In this document: piece by piece, positions 24,878 to 33,661 of the stretch
How the letters are laid out: every line of letters starts with the position of its first letter
Position numbering within the stretch: the first letter of the stretch is position 1
Source: STD2-102 sp964414205
GTDB taxonomy: Bacteria > Bacillota > Clostridia > Christensenellales > CAG-917
Direction: 5' to 3'
DNA length: 39,398 nucleotides
Assembly: GCA_964414205.1 (NCBI GenBank)
Contig: CAYPVP010000007.1
Coordinates: 1-39,398 of the forward strand
Translations under genes and position numbers: made by a program
The notes under the pieces: generated by a model
What the model saw: the letters and a program-made list of their open reading frames with translations, nothing else
The model's database searches: none
Told to the model about the DNA's origin: nothing

Positions 24878-26380
24878 CTAAAATGAAATGTTCAGTTGTC
24901 TGAAATACAAAACTTTTTCACCTTCTTGCAAAACATCATTCATTTCAGGGTTTTGTTGCTTCAAATTTTTTGGTGTCGCTGACAATGCTTTTGCAACATC
25001 CCAAACACTGTCGCCTTCTGATGCCACAAAAACGGAGATTGCTGAATGATTCATTTCTTTTTCTTCTCCAATCTCTGCTTCTGACAAAAATTCGACTTTG
25101 CCAGTTTCCCAAATTTCGACTTGGAAAGAAATGTTTGTTGTGACTTCAATCTCTTTGTCTCTTTTTGGTCTTGCGACAATATCTTCAACAAATTCTAGCA
25201 CTCTCAATTCTTGGCTGTCGGCAAATTCAATTGGAAAATCTAATGAATATGGCAATTCTGCCTTCACCGAATTCAGTCCGTTTTCATCTGTATACAAAAT
25301 TGAGGCAGTGACAAGCCCTTCAACTTTCAATTTGCCATTTTGAATTGATGCGTTTGCAAGCGTGTTTTTTGATGAAACCACAGAAACAATATCTCTTACA
25401 GCAGGGCGTCCATCAGAAAGCATTGCAGATGTTGTAAACTTTCCAGCAACAAATTCAACTTTGTCCAAAAATGAAACATCAGAGTCTGCTTTTTTTGTTT
25501 CAACTTCATTTGACAACATAAAAATGTCTTTGACAACGCTTTCAGTTTGTTCTTGAAAAGCATAGACTTGCATTTCAATTGTTGCCTCCACTCTCAAAAC
25601 ATTGTCACCTTCGAGTCCTGTCAAAACAATTCTTGATGCTTTGGTTGTTGGATAGGCAAAAATTTTGTCACCAATATCAACGCCGTTTGCAACAAATTCT
25701 TCATTGAAAGGAATGTTGAAGACTTCTGTCTTGATGCTTTCATCTTGCTGATATGTGACTGTCGATTGAAGTTTTCCTGACACCAAAACAGTGCCATCTC
25801 CTGCTCTCACACCAGACACACTGACATTTGAATCTGACAACAAAATTTTTTGAATGTCACCACCAACCGAACACTCTTCTGACAAATCAAAATTTTCAAG
25901 CACATTGGCTTTCAATTTTTCAACTGCAATTTCGCATTGTTCAGAATAGCATTCCTCTGGTGTTTCTTTCAAACATTGAAATTCTTTTTTGCAAATTCCA
26001 TACAAAACAATTTCAACAATGGCAGACATCTTCATTTCTGAACCACTGCTCATATCCGTTTCAACAACAGACATTTTTGCATAAAGAGGCTCTCCAACAA
26101 CAATGTTTCCTTTGAGTTTTTCAGAAAAATCTGCATTGTAATCTAGGCTTTTCATTTCTCCTTCTCTGTCAACATACAGCATTTTGAAGTTAACTCTCCC
26201 CATAAAGTTGCACTCACCCTCAAATGCTTCAACTGACATAGATTTTCCGTCTGCCACCAAGGACAACACTTTGGCAATTTCTGAACTTTCAATCGTTGGA
26301 ACCGAAAACTCAACAACACGGTCAAAGTTGGCAATCCGTTCAAAGCAATTTGATTCAATTTTGTCATATTCAAAATTCAT
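24878..26380 (-). CDS. SPOCS (DUF3794) and LysM domain protein, SipL-like
   Basis: 500-aa protein with no signal peptide or membrane segment. Three beta-rich SPOCS/DUF3794-type repeats appear, roughly at 35-135, 165-265 and 295-410. They share segments such as V-x-G-x-V-x-A-x-I-L-Y-x-D. The C terminus (about 447-498: VFVASEGDSVWDVAKALS...PE...LQEGEKVLYF) is a LysM domain. Length and architecture match Clostridioides difficile SipL, which binds the spore-coat ATPase SpoIVA through its LysM domain. A role in spore coat assembly is therefore inferred, not shown. ATG 26380 is preceded by GGGGGGAA. Head-to-head with veg and followed by ispE. Confidence 0.85.
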   Translation of the reverse strand: MNFEYDKIESNCFERIANFDRVVEFSVPTIESSEIAKVLSLVADGKSMSVEAFEGECNFMGRVNFKMLYVDREGEMKSLDYNADFSEKLKGNIVVGEPLYAKMSVVETDMSSGSEMKMSAIVEIVLYGICKKEFQCLKETPEECYSEQCEIAVEKLKANVLENFDLSEECSVGGDIQKILLSDSNVSVSGVRAGDGTVLVSGKLQSTVTYQQDESIKTEVFNIPFNEEFVANGVDIGDKIFAYPTTKASRIVLTGLEGDNVLRVEATIEMQVYAFQEQTESVVKDIFMLSNEVETKKADSDVSFLDKVEFVAGKFTTSAMLSDGRPAVRDIVSVVSSKNTLANASIQNGKLKVEGLVTASILYTDENGLNSVKAELPYSLDFPIEFADSQELRVLEFVEDIVARPKRDKEIEVTTNISFQVEIWETGKVEFLSEAEIGEEKEMNHSAISVFVASEGDSVWDVAKALSATPKNLKQQNPEMNDVLQEGEKVLYFRQLNISF

Positions 26381-26504
26381 TTCAATTCCCCCCGAATTTT
26401 CTCACTAAATTATATTTTGCGAACCTCTCAATTATGACTTATTTGAAAAATATTCGTTTAGAATTTTTTTGTATATTTTATCTTATTTTGGAAAGAATTG
26501 TTTT

Positions 26505-26777
26505 ATGAGAAATTGTGGACAGAACTTAGATGCAACCATTCGTCGTGTTGAACTGCTGAAAGGACAAAAACTTGTTGTAAAACACAATCTAGGACGAAAC
26601 AAAATCACCATCATGATTGGCGAAATCCAAGACCTATACTCCTCAGTGTTTACATTTTTGGATGAAAATGGCAATTTGCACACATTTGCCTACAATGAAG
26701 TGTTGACAAAAAACATAAAGTTTTTGAAACACGACATTGAAACTGCACACGTGGAAAAATTGAAAGACTCCACTTGA
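26505..26777 (+). CDS. veg: Veg family protein (DUF1021)
   Basis: 90-aa small basic protein with an SH3-like beta-barrel pattern. G-x-x-L-V-V-K-H-N-x-G-R-x-K, an internal GEI-x-x-x-Y-S-S-V-F segment, and a late Y-N-E-V-L-T line up with Bacillus Veg. In B. subtilis Veg is abundant and affects biofilm matrix genes; the molecular activity is unclear. ATG 26505 has GGAAAG about 9 bases upstream. The last codons and stop (ACT TGA) form the first unit of a degenerate tandem repeat that continues for about 240 bases. Confidence 0.85.
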   Translation: MRNCGQNLDATIRRVELLKGQKLVVKHNLGRNKITIMIGEIQDLYSSVFTFLDENGNLHTFAYNEVLTKNIKFLKHDIETAHVEKLKDST

Positions 26778-27014
26778 AAAAAACTTTTATGATTGCTAGA
26801 ACTTTACTTTGAAAAAGCATATACTAAAAGAAATAAGAAACTTCATTTGGAAAAATGCACATGCATAACAAATGTAGCCATCACTTGAAAATGCACATGC
26901 AAAAAAAGGTAGTCCGTACTCAAAAAAGCAATACAAAATGAACACTAGACTCCACTTGAAAAAAGACATGCATAAAATTTGAGAGATTTCACTTGAAAAC
27001 ATGCTTTGTTGCAC
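26768..27014 (+). repeat. Degenerate tandem repeat, ~36-bp period, after veg
   Basis: Seven recognisable units start near 26771, 26807, 26844, 26882, 26919, 26953 and 26990 (spacing 34-38). The core is CACTTGAAAA, often followed by GCACATGCAT. The exact stretch GACTCCACTTGAAAAAA occurs both at the veg stop and at the sixth unit, so the array begins in the coding sequence. No ORF with a ribosome-binding site is present. This accounts for the gene-free stretch 26778-27078. Confidence 0.75.
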
Positions 27015-27047
27015 AAAAAAAAAGCCATCTTGTGGGTGGCTTTTTTT
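27015..27047. terminator. Bidirectional intrinsic terminator, veg/subtilase
   Basis: Stem GCCATC (27024-27029) / GGTGGC (27035-27040) with one G-U type pair, loop TTGTG. It is flanked by nine A and seven T. It sits between the repeat array after veg and the convergent subtilase gene. Confidence 0.88.
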
Positions 27048-27078
27048 GTTTTTTAGTCAATAATTACTTTTTACTTTT

Positions 27079-29256
27079 TTATTTTTTCTTGTTTTGTTTG
27101 ATTGATTTGTTTTTTTTCACATTTTCTTTTGCAACTTTTTCAAAATTGTTTACTGTTTTGTTTCCATTCTTGTTTTCATTTTTGTTTTTTTCTTGCAAAA
27201 GTTTTTGTTTTTGTTGAATGGCTTTTCTAATTTCAGAGTCAATGTCACCACTGCGATTGATTGATTCTTCAAATTTTTGGTTTTCAATTTTCCTTTTTTT
27301 GACAGGAATTGCAATTGCCAAAATGACTGCCACAAAACCAAACAGACTCAACAAGGCAAGCACCCAATAGAGATATGGTGCAGTTTGAACTGTCAACGTG
27401 AAAGGATGATAAACAAGCAAACCATCAATTCTTGCAACAATTTCAAATGTGCCTTTTTGTTGAGGAGTGAAAGAAAAATTCTTTTCCGTTGACACCTTTT
27501 CGCCATTGACATACCATGCGTAGGTATGTCCAGCACCGATATTTTCAATGCCCGACAAAGACAAATTCATTGTTTGACCAACTCGAAGTTTCAAATCATT
27601 TCCTTTTCCTTGATATGAAAAGTTGTTGTTTGGAACAACCCAAATGTTTTCAAAAGCAGGTCTTTGAGCCTGAACATACAATTTGATTGGTGCGCTTTTG
27701 ATGACTGCCCCTGCATATGGCAATTCAGCATAAACATTGAATTCTCCATCAGCAATTTTGTTTGACAAAACAAGGTTTTTTCCACTTCCAAGTTTTGTTT
27801 TGACAATTTCTCCACCCTCGCTTTCTTCTTTGCCAGAGGCTGAATCCACAATTTTCACCAAATACCAATTGATTTTGGTGTCATATGTTGGGTCATATTC
27901 TCCAACAGGCGAAATTGTCGCTCTCAAATTATATTTGACATTTTCTCCCAAAACTTGCGATATGTGATTTTCAGTTTCAACTGAATCATTAGACACAAGA
28001 TATGCCCTTGTTGAAACTTTGTTTGGTGCAAGATACAAAACATCTTCTGCACTAAATTGTTTTGACATTGCATTTGTCAAACTGTATGTTCTAATTTTGT
28101 AAGAAGACTTTGAAATGGTTTGACTTTCATTTGTATGTTCCAAAAACAACTTTGAAACTTGTTTTGCAGAAAGACTTGGCATATCAATTTTTGTCAGTTC
28201 ACTTGGCATTTGAAAACGCAAATTCATCATTCCGATTCCAAAAGCAACAAAAGGACTTGCCATGCTTGTTCCTGATTTATATTCATAGGCACTATTGCTT
28301 AAAGAATTTATAGAACTATAAACAAATTCCCCAGGTGCTGCCAAATCATAGACATCACCATAGTTTGAGGTTGAAGAAAGAATTGGCTCTCCACCCGAAG
28401 TCTTTCCAAAATTCATAACTCCAACAACATTTTTGAGAGCAGCAGGATAGAATTTGGTGATTGAAGAGTTTGTTTGTGAGTTTCCAGCAGCAGCAACAAA
28501 AACAGTTTTGTCACTTTTTTCTGCAATCAAGTTTTCAAGTGGGTCAGTGTTTTGCCATGAAGCACTTTTTCCAAGAATGCCATATGACATATTGACAACA
28601 TCGGCAACAAAGCCTCTCTTGTTTCCACCAGTAGCCCATTGAATGGCACTGATTGTATCATTCATCATAAACTGTCTGTTTGAATTTATTCCTTTGATTG
28701 GCACAATTTTGACATAGTCTTGAAGCCCCAAAGCAATGATTTGTGTGGCAATGATTCCTGCGACATGAGTTCCGTGTCCTTCTGTGTCATCGACAGCATC
28801 AAGCGTTTCTTTGCCAGAGTTTGAGTTGTAAGCAACAATATCTCCATTTTGGTCTTTCAGCAAAACAGAAGAAATAAGTTCATGACTCAAATCGCAACCT
28901 GTGTCAATGACAGCAATGACAACAGGGTCAATTTCAACACCTCTTCCAGCAATTTCCTGTTTCCACTTTGCAACATAATCTGTTTTGAGTTTCATCAAAT
29001 CAATTCTATCAATTCTATTTTCACCCAAAGTTCCATCACCAAAATACCAATGATTTATGTCTTGAATTGATTTTGGCAAATCAGGAAATTCTTGCAAAGT
29101 ATCGCAAATTGTTGCTTCAAATTGTGCATCTTCATTTTTCGACAACGAAATTGTCGACACAAAAAAACTTGTGCCAACAGAAAATGCAAACAAGACAACA
29201 AAAGTGAAAATTGCTGTCAAGATGCGAAATTTAAAAAAAGTTTTTTGTTGATTCAT
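27079..29256 (-). CDS. Membrane-anchored subtilisin-like serine protease (S8)
   Basis: 725-aa extracytoplasmic protease. An N-terminal hydrophobic segment (about 9-35) is a signal peptide or anchor. The S8 domain shows the full triad: Asp in AVIDTGCDLSHE (about 117), His in GHGTHVAG (about 158), oxyanion Asn in AAAGNS (about 258) and Ser in SGTSMASP (about 330). A region of Ig/PKD-like beta domains (about 430-620) follows, then a transmembrane helix (about 628-652) and a Lys/Asn/Gln-rich cytosolic tail of about 70 residues. The topology resembles C-terminally anchored subtilases such as mycosins, but no type VII secretion genes are nearby. ATG 29256 has GGAG seven bases upstream; an upstream in-frame start is less likely. 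It may be co-transcribed with gltX and radC. Confidence 0.9.
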   Translation of the reverse strand: MNQQKTFFKFRILTAIFTFVVLFAFSVGTSFFVSTISLSKNEDAQFEATICDTLQEFPDLPKSIQDINHWYFGDGTLGENRIDRIDLMKLKTDYVAKWKQEIAGRGVEIDPVVIAVIDTGCDLSHELISSVLLKDQNGDIVAYNSNSGKETLDAVDDTEGHGTHVAGIIATQIIALGLQDYVKIVPIKGINSNRQFMMNDTISAIQWATGGNKRGFVADVVNMSYGILGKSASWQNTDPLENLIAEKSDKTVFVAAAGNSQTNSSITKFYPAALKNVVGVMNFGKTSGGEPILSSTSNYGDVYDLAAPGEFVYSSINSLSNSAYEYKSGTSMASPFVAFGIGMMNLRFQMPSELTKIDMPSLSAKQVSKLFLEHTNESQTISKSSYKIRTYSLTNAMSKQFSAEDVLYLAPNKVSTRAYLVSNDSVETENHISQVLGENVKYNLRATISPVGEYDPTYDTKINWYLVKIVDSASGKEESEGGEIVKTKLGSGKNLVLSNKIADGEFNVYAELPYAGAVIKSAPIKLYVQAQRPAFENIWVVPNNNFSYQGKGNDLKLRVGQTMNLSLSGIENIGAGHTYAWYVNGEKVSTEKNFSFTPQQKGTFEIVARIDGLLVYHPFTLTVQTAPYLYWVLALLSLFGFVAVILAIAIPVKKRKIENQKFEESINRSGDIDSEIRKAIQQKQKLLQEKNKNENKNGNKTVNNFEKVAKENVKKNKSIKQNKKK

Positions 29257-29342
29257 ATTTCTCCAAATCAGATTTACAAAAATGAAACAAACAACTTGCA
29301 CTTTTTGTCAATCTTTGTTCGATTTTTTGCCCCCAAATCAAA

Positions 29343-30782
29343 CTATTGGAATTTTTCTAATGATTTTTTGAGTCTTGAAATTGTTTCTTCTTTGCCAAGA
29401 ATTTCAGCAATTTCGCTTGCGCCACCAGGTGTAGAGTCTTTTCCTGTGATTCCAACTCTGACCACCCACAAAATTTGTCGTTTGTTCATTCCATTTTCAG
29501 TTGCAATTTCAACCAATCTTTCAAAAATGGCAGAATTTGTCCAATTTTCAAAGTTTGACAAACCATCAATGGCAAATTCAACTGCTTTTTTTGCAGTTTC
29601 CAAATCTATTTTGTTTTTCTTGTTTTCAAACAATGCAATGTCAAAATCTTCAAAGTGAGCAAAAAAGTTCACCATTTCAGGTATAACTTCAAAAACATCA
29701 ACTCTTGTTTTCAAAAGTGGAGCAATTTTTGAAAAGTCCAAATTTTTTGCATCGCTTTTTTCAAAATATGGTCTGGCAAGTTCTTCAAATTTTTCTTCCG
29801 AAAGTTCTTTGACATATTCGCCATTCAACCAACGCATTTTTGTTTCATCAAAAATTGAAGAACTGATTGAAATTCCATCTGTGCCGAATTCATCAATCAT
29901 TTCTTGCATTGACATCTTTTCTTTGTTGTTTTTTGGACACCAACCCAAAAGGGCAATGTAGTTCACAATGGCTTCTGGCAAAAAGCCTCTTTTCAAAAAG
30001 TCTTCAAAGTTTGCATCTCCAAATCGTTTAGAAAGTTTTCTTGTGGCATCTTTCATGATTGGTGACAAATGCATGTATGTTGGTCTTTCCCAACCAAAGC
30101 CGTCATAAAGCAAGTTGTATTTTGGAGTGCTTGACAAATATTCTGACCCACGAATGACATAGGTGATGTTCATCAAATGGTCATCGACAACGTTTGCAAA
30201 ATTGTAGGTTGGCATTCCGTCAGATTTCAACAAAATTGCATCTTCCATGTCTTTGTAGTCAACCGAAACATCACCAAAAACAAGGTCATGATATGATGAT
30301 GCACCTTCTCCCTCTGGAATGTTTTGGCGAATGACATATGGCTCACCGTTTGCAATTTTTTTGGCAACTTCTTCTTTTGACAAATGCAAGCAATGTTTGT
30401 CATATTTTCTCACACCACTTTCATCAACAAGGTTTTCAAGTCTTTCTTTGTCGCAAAAACAATAGTATGCTCCACCAAGTTCAACAAGTTTTTCTGCATA
30501 TTGTTTATACAAATTTTTTCTTTCGCTTTGAACATAAGGTCCATAGCCTTTGTCTTTTTCAGGGCCTTCGTCATAGTCAATTCCTGCTTTTTTTAGTGTG
30601 GAATAAATCATGTCAACAGCACCTTCAACATATCTTTCTTGGTCTGTATCTTCAATGCGCAAAACAAAATCGCCATTGTGTTGCTTTGCAAACAAATAGG
30701 CATATAGTCCTGTTCTCAAATTTCCAATGTGCATAAAGCCTGTTGGGCTTGGAGCAAATCTTGTGCGAACTCTTTTATCCAT
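29343..30782 (-). CDS. gltX: Glutamate--tRNA ligase
   Basis: 479-aa class I aminoacyl-tRNA synthetase. The N terminus VRTRFAPSPTGFMHIGNLRTG carries the HIGH-type motif (18-21), and KLSKR near 246 is the KMSKS-type motif. Cysteines and histidine in YCFCDKERL and HCLHLS (about 107-137) match the zinc-binding C-x-C...C-x-H pattern of GluRS. The C-terminal anticodon-binding domain ends in the usual G-x-x-x-TPGGASEIAEILG segment. ATG 30782 lies one base after the radC stop, and its AAGGAG site is inside the end of radC. Whether it also charges tRNA-Gln cannot be judged here. Confidence 0.95.
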   Translation of the reverse strand: MDKRVRTRFAPSPTGFMHIGNLRTGLYAYLFAKQHNGDFVLRIEDTDQERYVEGAVDMIYSTLKKAGIDYDEGPEKDKGYGPYVQSERKNLYKQYAEKLVELGGAYYCFCDKERLENLVDESGVRKYDKHCLHLSKEEVAKKIANGEPYVIRQNIPEGEGASSYHDLVFGDVSVDYKDMEDAILLKSDGMPTYNFANVVDDHLMNITYVIRGSEYLSSTPKYNLLYDGFGWERPTYMHLSPIMKDATRKLSKRFGDANFEDFLKRGFLPEAIVNYIALLGWCPKNNKEKMSMQEMIDEFGTDGISISSSIFDETKMRWLNGEYVKELSEEKFEELARPYFEKSDAKNLDFSKIAPLLKTRVDVFEVIPEMVNFFAHFEDFDIALFENKKNKIDLETAKKAVEFAIDGLSNFENWTNSAIFERLVEIATENGMNKRQILWVVRVGITGKDSTPGGASEIAEILGKEETISRLKKSLEKFQ

Positions 30783-30783
30783 T

Positions 30784-31554
30784 TCAATTCTCCTTGACGG
30801 GCTTGTCAAAAAACTTTGCTCCGTCATTCAACATTTTGTTCAAATTTTTGTTATAACTGTCAAACAAGCCATTGTCATCAAAACTGTAAATGTCATTGCC
30901 ACCAAAAATCAAATGGTCATATAATGAAATCCCAGAAAGTTCCAATGCGCAGTTGATTGCGTTTGTCAACATAAAATCAGCCTCGGAGGAAACAGCAATT
31001 CCTGATGGGTGATTGTGTGCCATAATCACGGCTGTTGCCTTTGACCTCAACGCAACATCAACAACACTTCGTACACCACAATTCACACTGTCAGCCCAGC
31101 CTTCGGCAACTTCAAACACGCCAAGCAAATTGTTGTGTGGGTCAAGTGACAAAACATAAACTGCTTCTTTTGGACGACAAACAAAATAGTTTCTCAAAAA
31201 GTCTTTTACTTCTTTTTGAGTGGCAAGTTTTCTTTTTTCGGCAAAAAAACTTTTTTCATAGGTGCGAAAAACCGATGGTAAAGATGACAAAAAAATTGAT
31301 GCGTTTTTGGTGACACCTTTGACGCTTTCAATCTCCTCCGATTCTGCATTCAAAACATTTGCAAAACTGCCAAAATGAGCAATCAAATCATGTGCAATTT
31401 CATTTGTATCTTTCATTGGAATGAATGGATACAACAAAAACTCTAAAATTTCATGATTTTGAAAGCCATCAATTCCGCTTGATTTGATTCTTTCACGCAC
31501 ACGATTTCGATGTCCATCATGAACATTCGGCTTTTTTACATCTTCTTTTTTCAT
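30784..31554 (-). CDS. radC: RadC-family JAB/MPN domain protein
   Basis: 256-aa protein. A helix-hairpin-helix region (about 35-95, EILEFLLYPFIPMKD and VKGVTKNA) precedes the MPN/JAMM domain (about 130-235). The metal motif HNHPSG near 179 is followed by a downstream Asp in SSEAD, giving the H-x-H...D set. The historical link of RadC to DNA repair is doubtful; some relatives are metallo-proteins of unknown substrate. No clear Shine-Dalgarno sequence precedes ATG 31554. It is directly coupled to gltX and diverges from the dipeptidase gene across an 84-base AT-rich gap. Confidence 0.9.
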   Translation of the reverse strand: MKKEDVKKPNVHDGHRNRVRERIKSSGIDGFQNHEILEFLLYPFIPMKDTNEIAHDLIAHFGSFANVLNAESEEIESVKGVTKNASIFLSSLPSVFRTYEKSFFAEKRKLATQKEVKDFLRNYFVCRPKEAVYVLSLDPHNNLLGVFEVAEGWADSVNCGVRSVVDVALRSKATAVIMAHNHPSGIAVSSEADFMLTNAINCALELSGISLYDHLIFGGNDIYSFDDNGLFDSYNKNLNKMLNDGAKFFDKPVKEN

Positions 31555-31638
31555 TGATTTTTTGTCTACCAGTATATTTTCTCACTTTTATAGTATATAA
31601 TAATAGAAAACAAAAAACAATTGGTTTTTGAGGTTGAA

Positions 31639-32871
31639 ATGAAGAATTTTGAGAATCTGGTTGAAGCAACGTTGAAATTGTTGTCTTTCAACACAGTTGA
31701 AGCAAAAAGTGAAACAGGCGCTCCGTTTGGAATTGGCAACAAAGAAGCACTCGACTACACCCTTGAAATTGCAAAAAACATGGGGTTTGAAACAAAAAAT
31801 CTTGATGGCTATTGTGGCTTTGCAGAAACAAAACTTGGAGATGATTCTGACACTTTTGGAATTTTGGGACACCTTGACACTGTGCCATTTGGAGAAAACT
31901 GGACAAAAAATCCACTTGGAGAAATTGTTGATGGCGTCATCTATGGTCGTGGAGTTTTGGACGACAAAGCACCAATTCTTGCTTGCCTTTTTGCAGTTGA
32001 TGAACTTCAAAGTGAGTTTAAACCCAAAAGAAAAATTCGTTTGATTTTTGGTTCAAACGAAGAAAGTGGTTGGGGTTGCATTGAACACTACAACAAATTT
32101 GAAAAAATGCCAAGAGAGGGCTTTTCACCCGATGCAGATTTTCCTGTCATCAACGAAGAAAAAGGAATTGTAAACTATGACTTGATTTTTGAAAAGCCAA
32201 ATGGTTTTTCAATTTCGGCAGGAGAAAGAGCAAATGTTGTGCCATCTTCTTGTCATGCACAATTCGGTGCAAAAACTTTTGAAACAAAAGGCAAGTCAGC
32301 ACATGGAGCATGCTGTTTTGAAGGAGAAAACGCAGTCGTAAAAATGTTTGACATTTTGAAAAACGAATGTGAATTTGCAAAAAAAATGTCTGAGTCATTT
32401 GAAAGTTGCTTTGGTGAAAACATAGGCTTTCAACATTTTGAAAATTTGGATGAAAAATTGACAATAAATTTGGGTGTTGCAAAAACTACTGACACAAAAA
32501 TTGTTTTGACTGTCGACATTCGCTACCCAAGATTCTACAATGAAAATGAAGTTTTCAACATTCTCAAACAACATTTTTCTGATGCTGAAATCAAAAAGAC
32601 TCATTGTCATCTTCCACTTTTTGTTGACAAAAATGATGAACTTGTTCAAACTTTGCTATCATGTTACAACAAAATTGAAAACGACAACGCCACGCCAATT
32701 ACAATTGGTGGAGGAACCTATGCTCGTGCAATGCAACACGCAGTCAGTTTTGGGCCAGTCTTTCCAAATCGTCCTTTGCCAATTCATTGCCCAGATGAGC
32801 GTTTGCCACTTGAAGATTTCAAACAAATTTACAAAATATATCTTGAAGCAATCAAAAAACTTTGTTTCTAG
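31639..32871 (+). CDS. pepV: M20 family dipeptidase, PepV-like
   Basis: 410-aa cytosolic dinuclear zinc peptidase. Seen: GHLDTVPFGENW (His near 78, Asp near 80), YGRGVLDDKAP with the bridging Asp, the catalytic/ligand pair in FGSNEESGWGC, FSPDADFPVINEEKG, and the C-terminal GGGTYARAM...GP..P histidine region ending IHCPDERLP. These are hallmarks of PepV, which cleaves broad dipeptides. ATG 31639 is preceded by GAGG; an in-frame start 18 bases earlier is possible. It is likely co-transcribed with the small gene that follows after 54 bases. Confidence 0.92.
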   Translation: MKNFENLVEATLKLLSFNTVEAKSETGAPFGIGNKEALDYTLEIAKNMGFETKNLDGYCGFAETKLGDDSDTFGILGHLDTVPFGENWTKNPLGEIVDGVIYGRGVLDDKAPILACLFAVDELQSEFKPKRKIRLIFGSNEESGWGCIEHYNKFEKMPREGFSPDADFPVINEEKGIVNYDLIFEKPNGFSISAGERANVVPSSCHAQFGAKTFETKGKSAHGACCFEGENAVVKMFDILKNECEFAKKMSESFESCFGENIGFQHFENLDEKLTINLGVAKTTDTKIVLTVDIRYPRFYNENEVFNILKQHFSDAEIKKTHCHLPLFVDKNDELVQTLLSCYNKIENDNATPITIGGGTYARAMQHAVSFGPVFPNRPLPIHCPDERLPLEDFKQIYKIYLEAIKKLCF

Positions 32872-32925
32872 GTCAAGTGTCAAAAGAAACCTAAAACACA
32901 TGATGCACATAGGAGAAAAAGAAAA

Positions 32926-33345
32926 ATGACAAATCCATTCTCTTTCAGATGCCAAAAAATTTTTTGCACCTACAAAGAAGATGAAACAATCAAACCAATT
33001 TTGAAAGACATTGACAATGCCAAACAAGGCGTTGTCACTTTTTCAAAAGAAGTGAAAAAATATATGCTTCAATTCATTCATGAGAGATATGACGACAATC
33101 AAGAAGTCAAAACTTTGATTGAAATTTTGAAAAATTGCAGTCGCTATGAATCTTTTTCTGAATTTACAATTTTCAAATTGCAAGAAGAATCATATTTTTG
33201 GTTTGACTTTTTGACATGCTATGCCCTATGGAAAATTGTTCAAAAAAACAAAGGGTTTGAAAGTGACACCGAAGCAATCAAATTGCTTGTCAGACTTCTT
33301 CGCTTTGACACAACCTTTTTTGAAGAATACAAATCTTTTTTGTGA
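32926..33345 (+). CDS. Hypothetical protein, 139 aa
   Basis: Not recognised. Probably a real gene: ATG 32926 has AGGAG about 10 bases upstream, codon use is like its neighbours, and it follows the dipeptidase gene in the same direction. The protein is predicted to be mainly alpha-helical and soluble, rich in Phe, Lys and Glu, with three Cys in the first 75 residues (C9, C14, C71) and one more near 98. There is no signal peptide or membrane helix. The stop codon TGA at 33343 is the start of a tandem repeat array that runs into an assembly gap. Confidence 0.65.
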   Translation: MTNPFSFRCQKIFCTYKEDETIKPILKDIDNAKQGVVTFSKEVKKYMLQFIHERYDDNQEVKTLIEILKNCSRYESFSEFTIFKLQEESYFWFDFLTCYALWKIVQKNKGFESDTEAIKLLVRLLRFDTTFFEEYKSFL

Positions 33346-33546
33346 CCAAAATCAAATTTTTGAGCAATTCAAATTTTTGAGCAATTCAAATTTTTGAGCA
33401 ATTCAAATTTTTGAGCAATTCAANNNNNNNNNNNNNNNNNNNNNNNNNNNNNNNNNNNNNNNNNNNNNNNNNNNNNNNNNNNNNNNNNNNNNNNNNNNNN
33501 NNNNNNNNNNNNNNNNNNNNNNNATTTTTGACCAATTCAAATTATT
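33343..33546 (+). repeat. 17-bp tandem repeat array interrupted by an assembly gap
   Basis: Unit GAGCAATTCAAATTTTT repeats with exact 17-base spacing from 33362, 33379, 33396 and 33413 into the gap. A degenerate 18-base unit at 33344-33361 contains the stop codon of the preceding gene, and a GACCAATTCAAATTATT variant appears after the gap (33530-33546). True copy number is unknown. Confidence 0.92.
33424..33523. other. Assembly gap (100 N)
   Basis: Exactly 100 ambiguous bases within the 17-bp repeat array. The round number suggests a scaffold placeholder, so the real gap length is unknown, probably because reads could not span the repeat. Confidence 0.98.
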
Positions 33547-33589
33547 GTGCACTTTTAAAACACAAAACATTTTAATTTTCAAACACGCA

Positions 33590-33661
33590 AAATCGCCTAT
33601 TCCTGAAAATATCCATCAATCTTCCAAGAAAGAACTGATGAAAAAATTTCATAGGCGATTT
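33590..33661 (-). repeat. 11-bp inverted repeat around the amidase stop codon
   Basis: AAATCGCCTAT (33590-33600) and ATAGGCGATTT (33651-33661) are perfectly complementary, separated by 50 bases. The amidase stop codon (33597-33599) lies in one arm. No T-tract follows, so a simple terminator is unlikely. Confidence 0.6.

Noticed and set aside
26768..27014. CRISPR array or type III toxin-antitoxin repeat locus
   Set aside because: Unit spacing near 36 bases is suggestive, but units are too degenerate for CRISPR repeats, there are no uniform spacers and no cas genes, and no ToxN-like toxin is adjacent.
29092..29658. 188-codon open frame on the plus strand
   Set aside because: It lies antisense to the start of the subtilase gene and the end of gltX; it is a shadow of the biased codon use of those genes.
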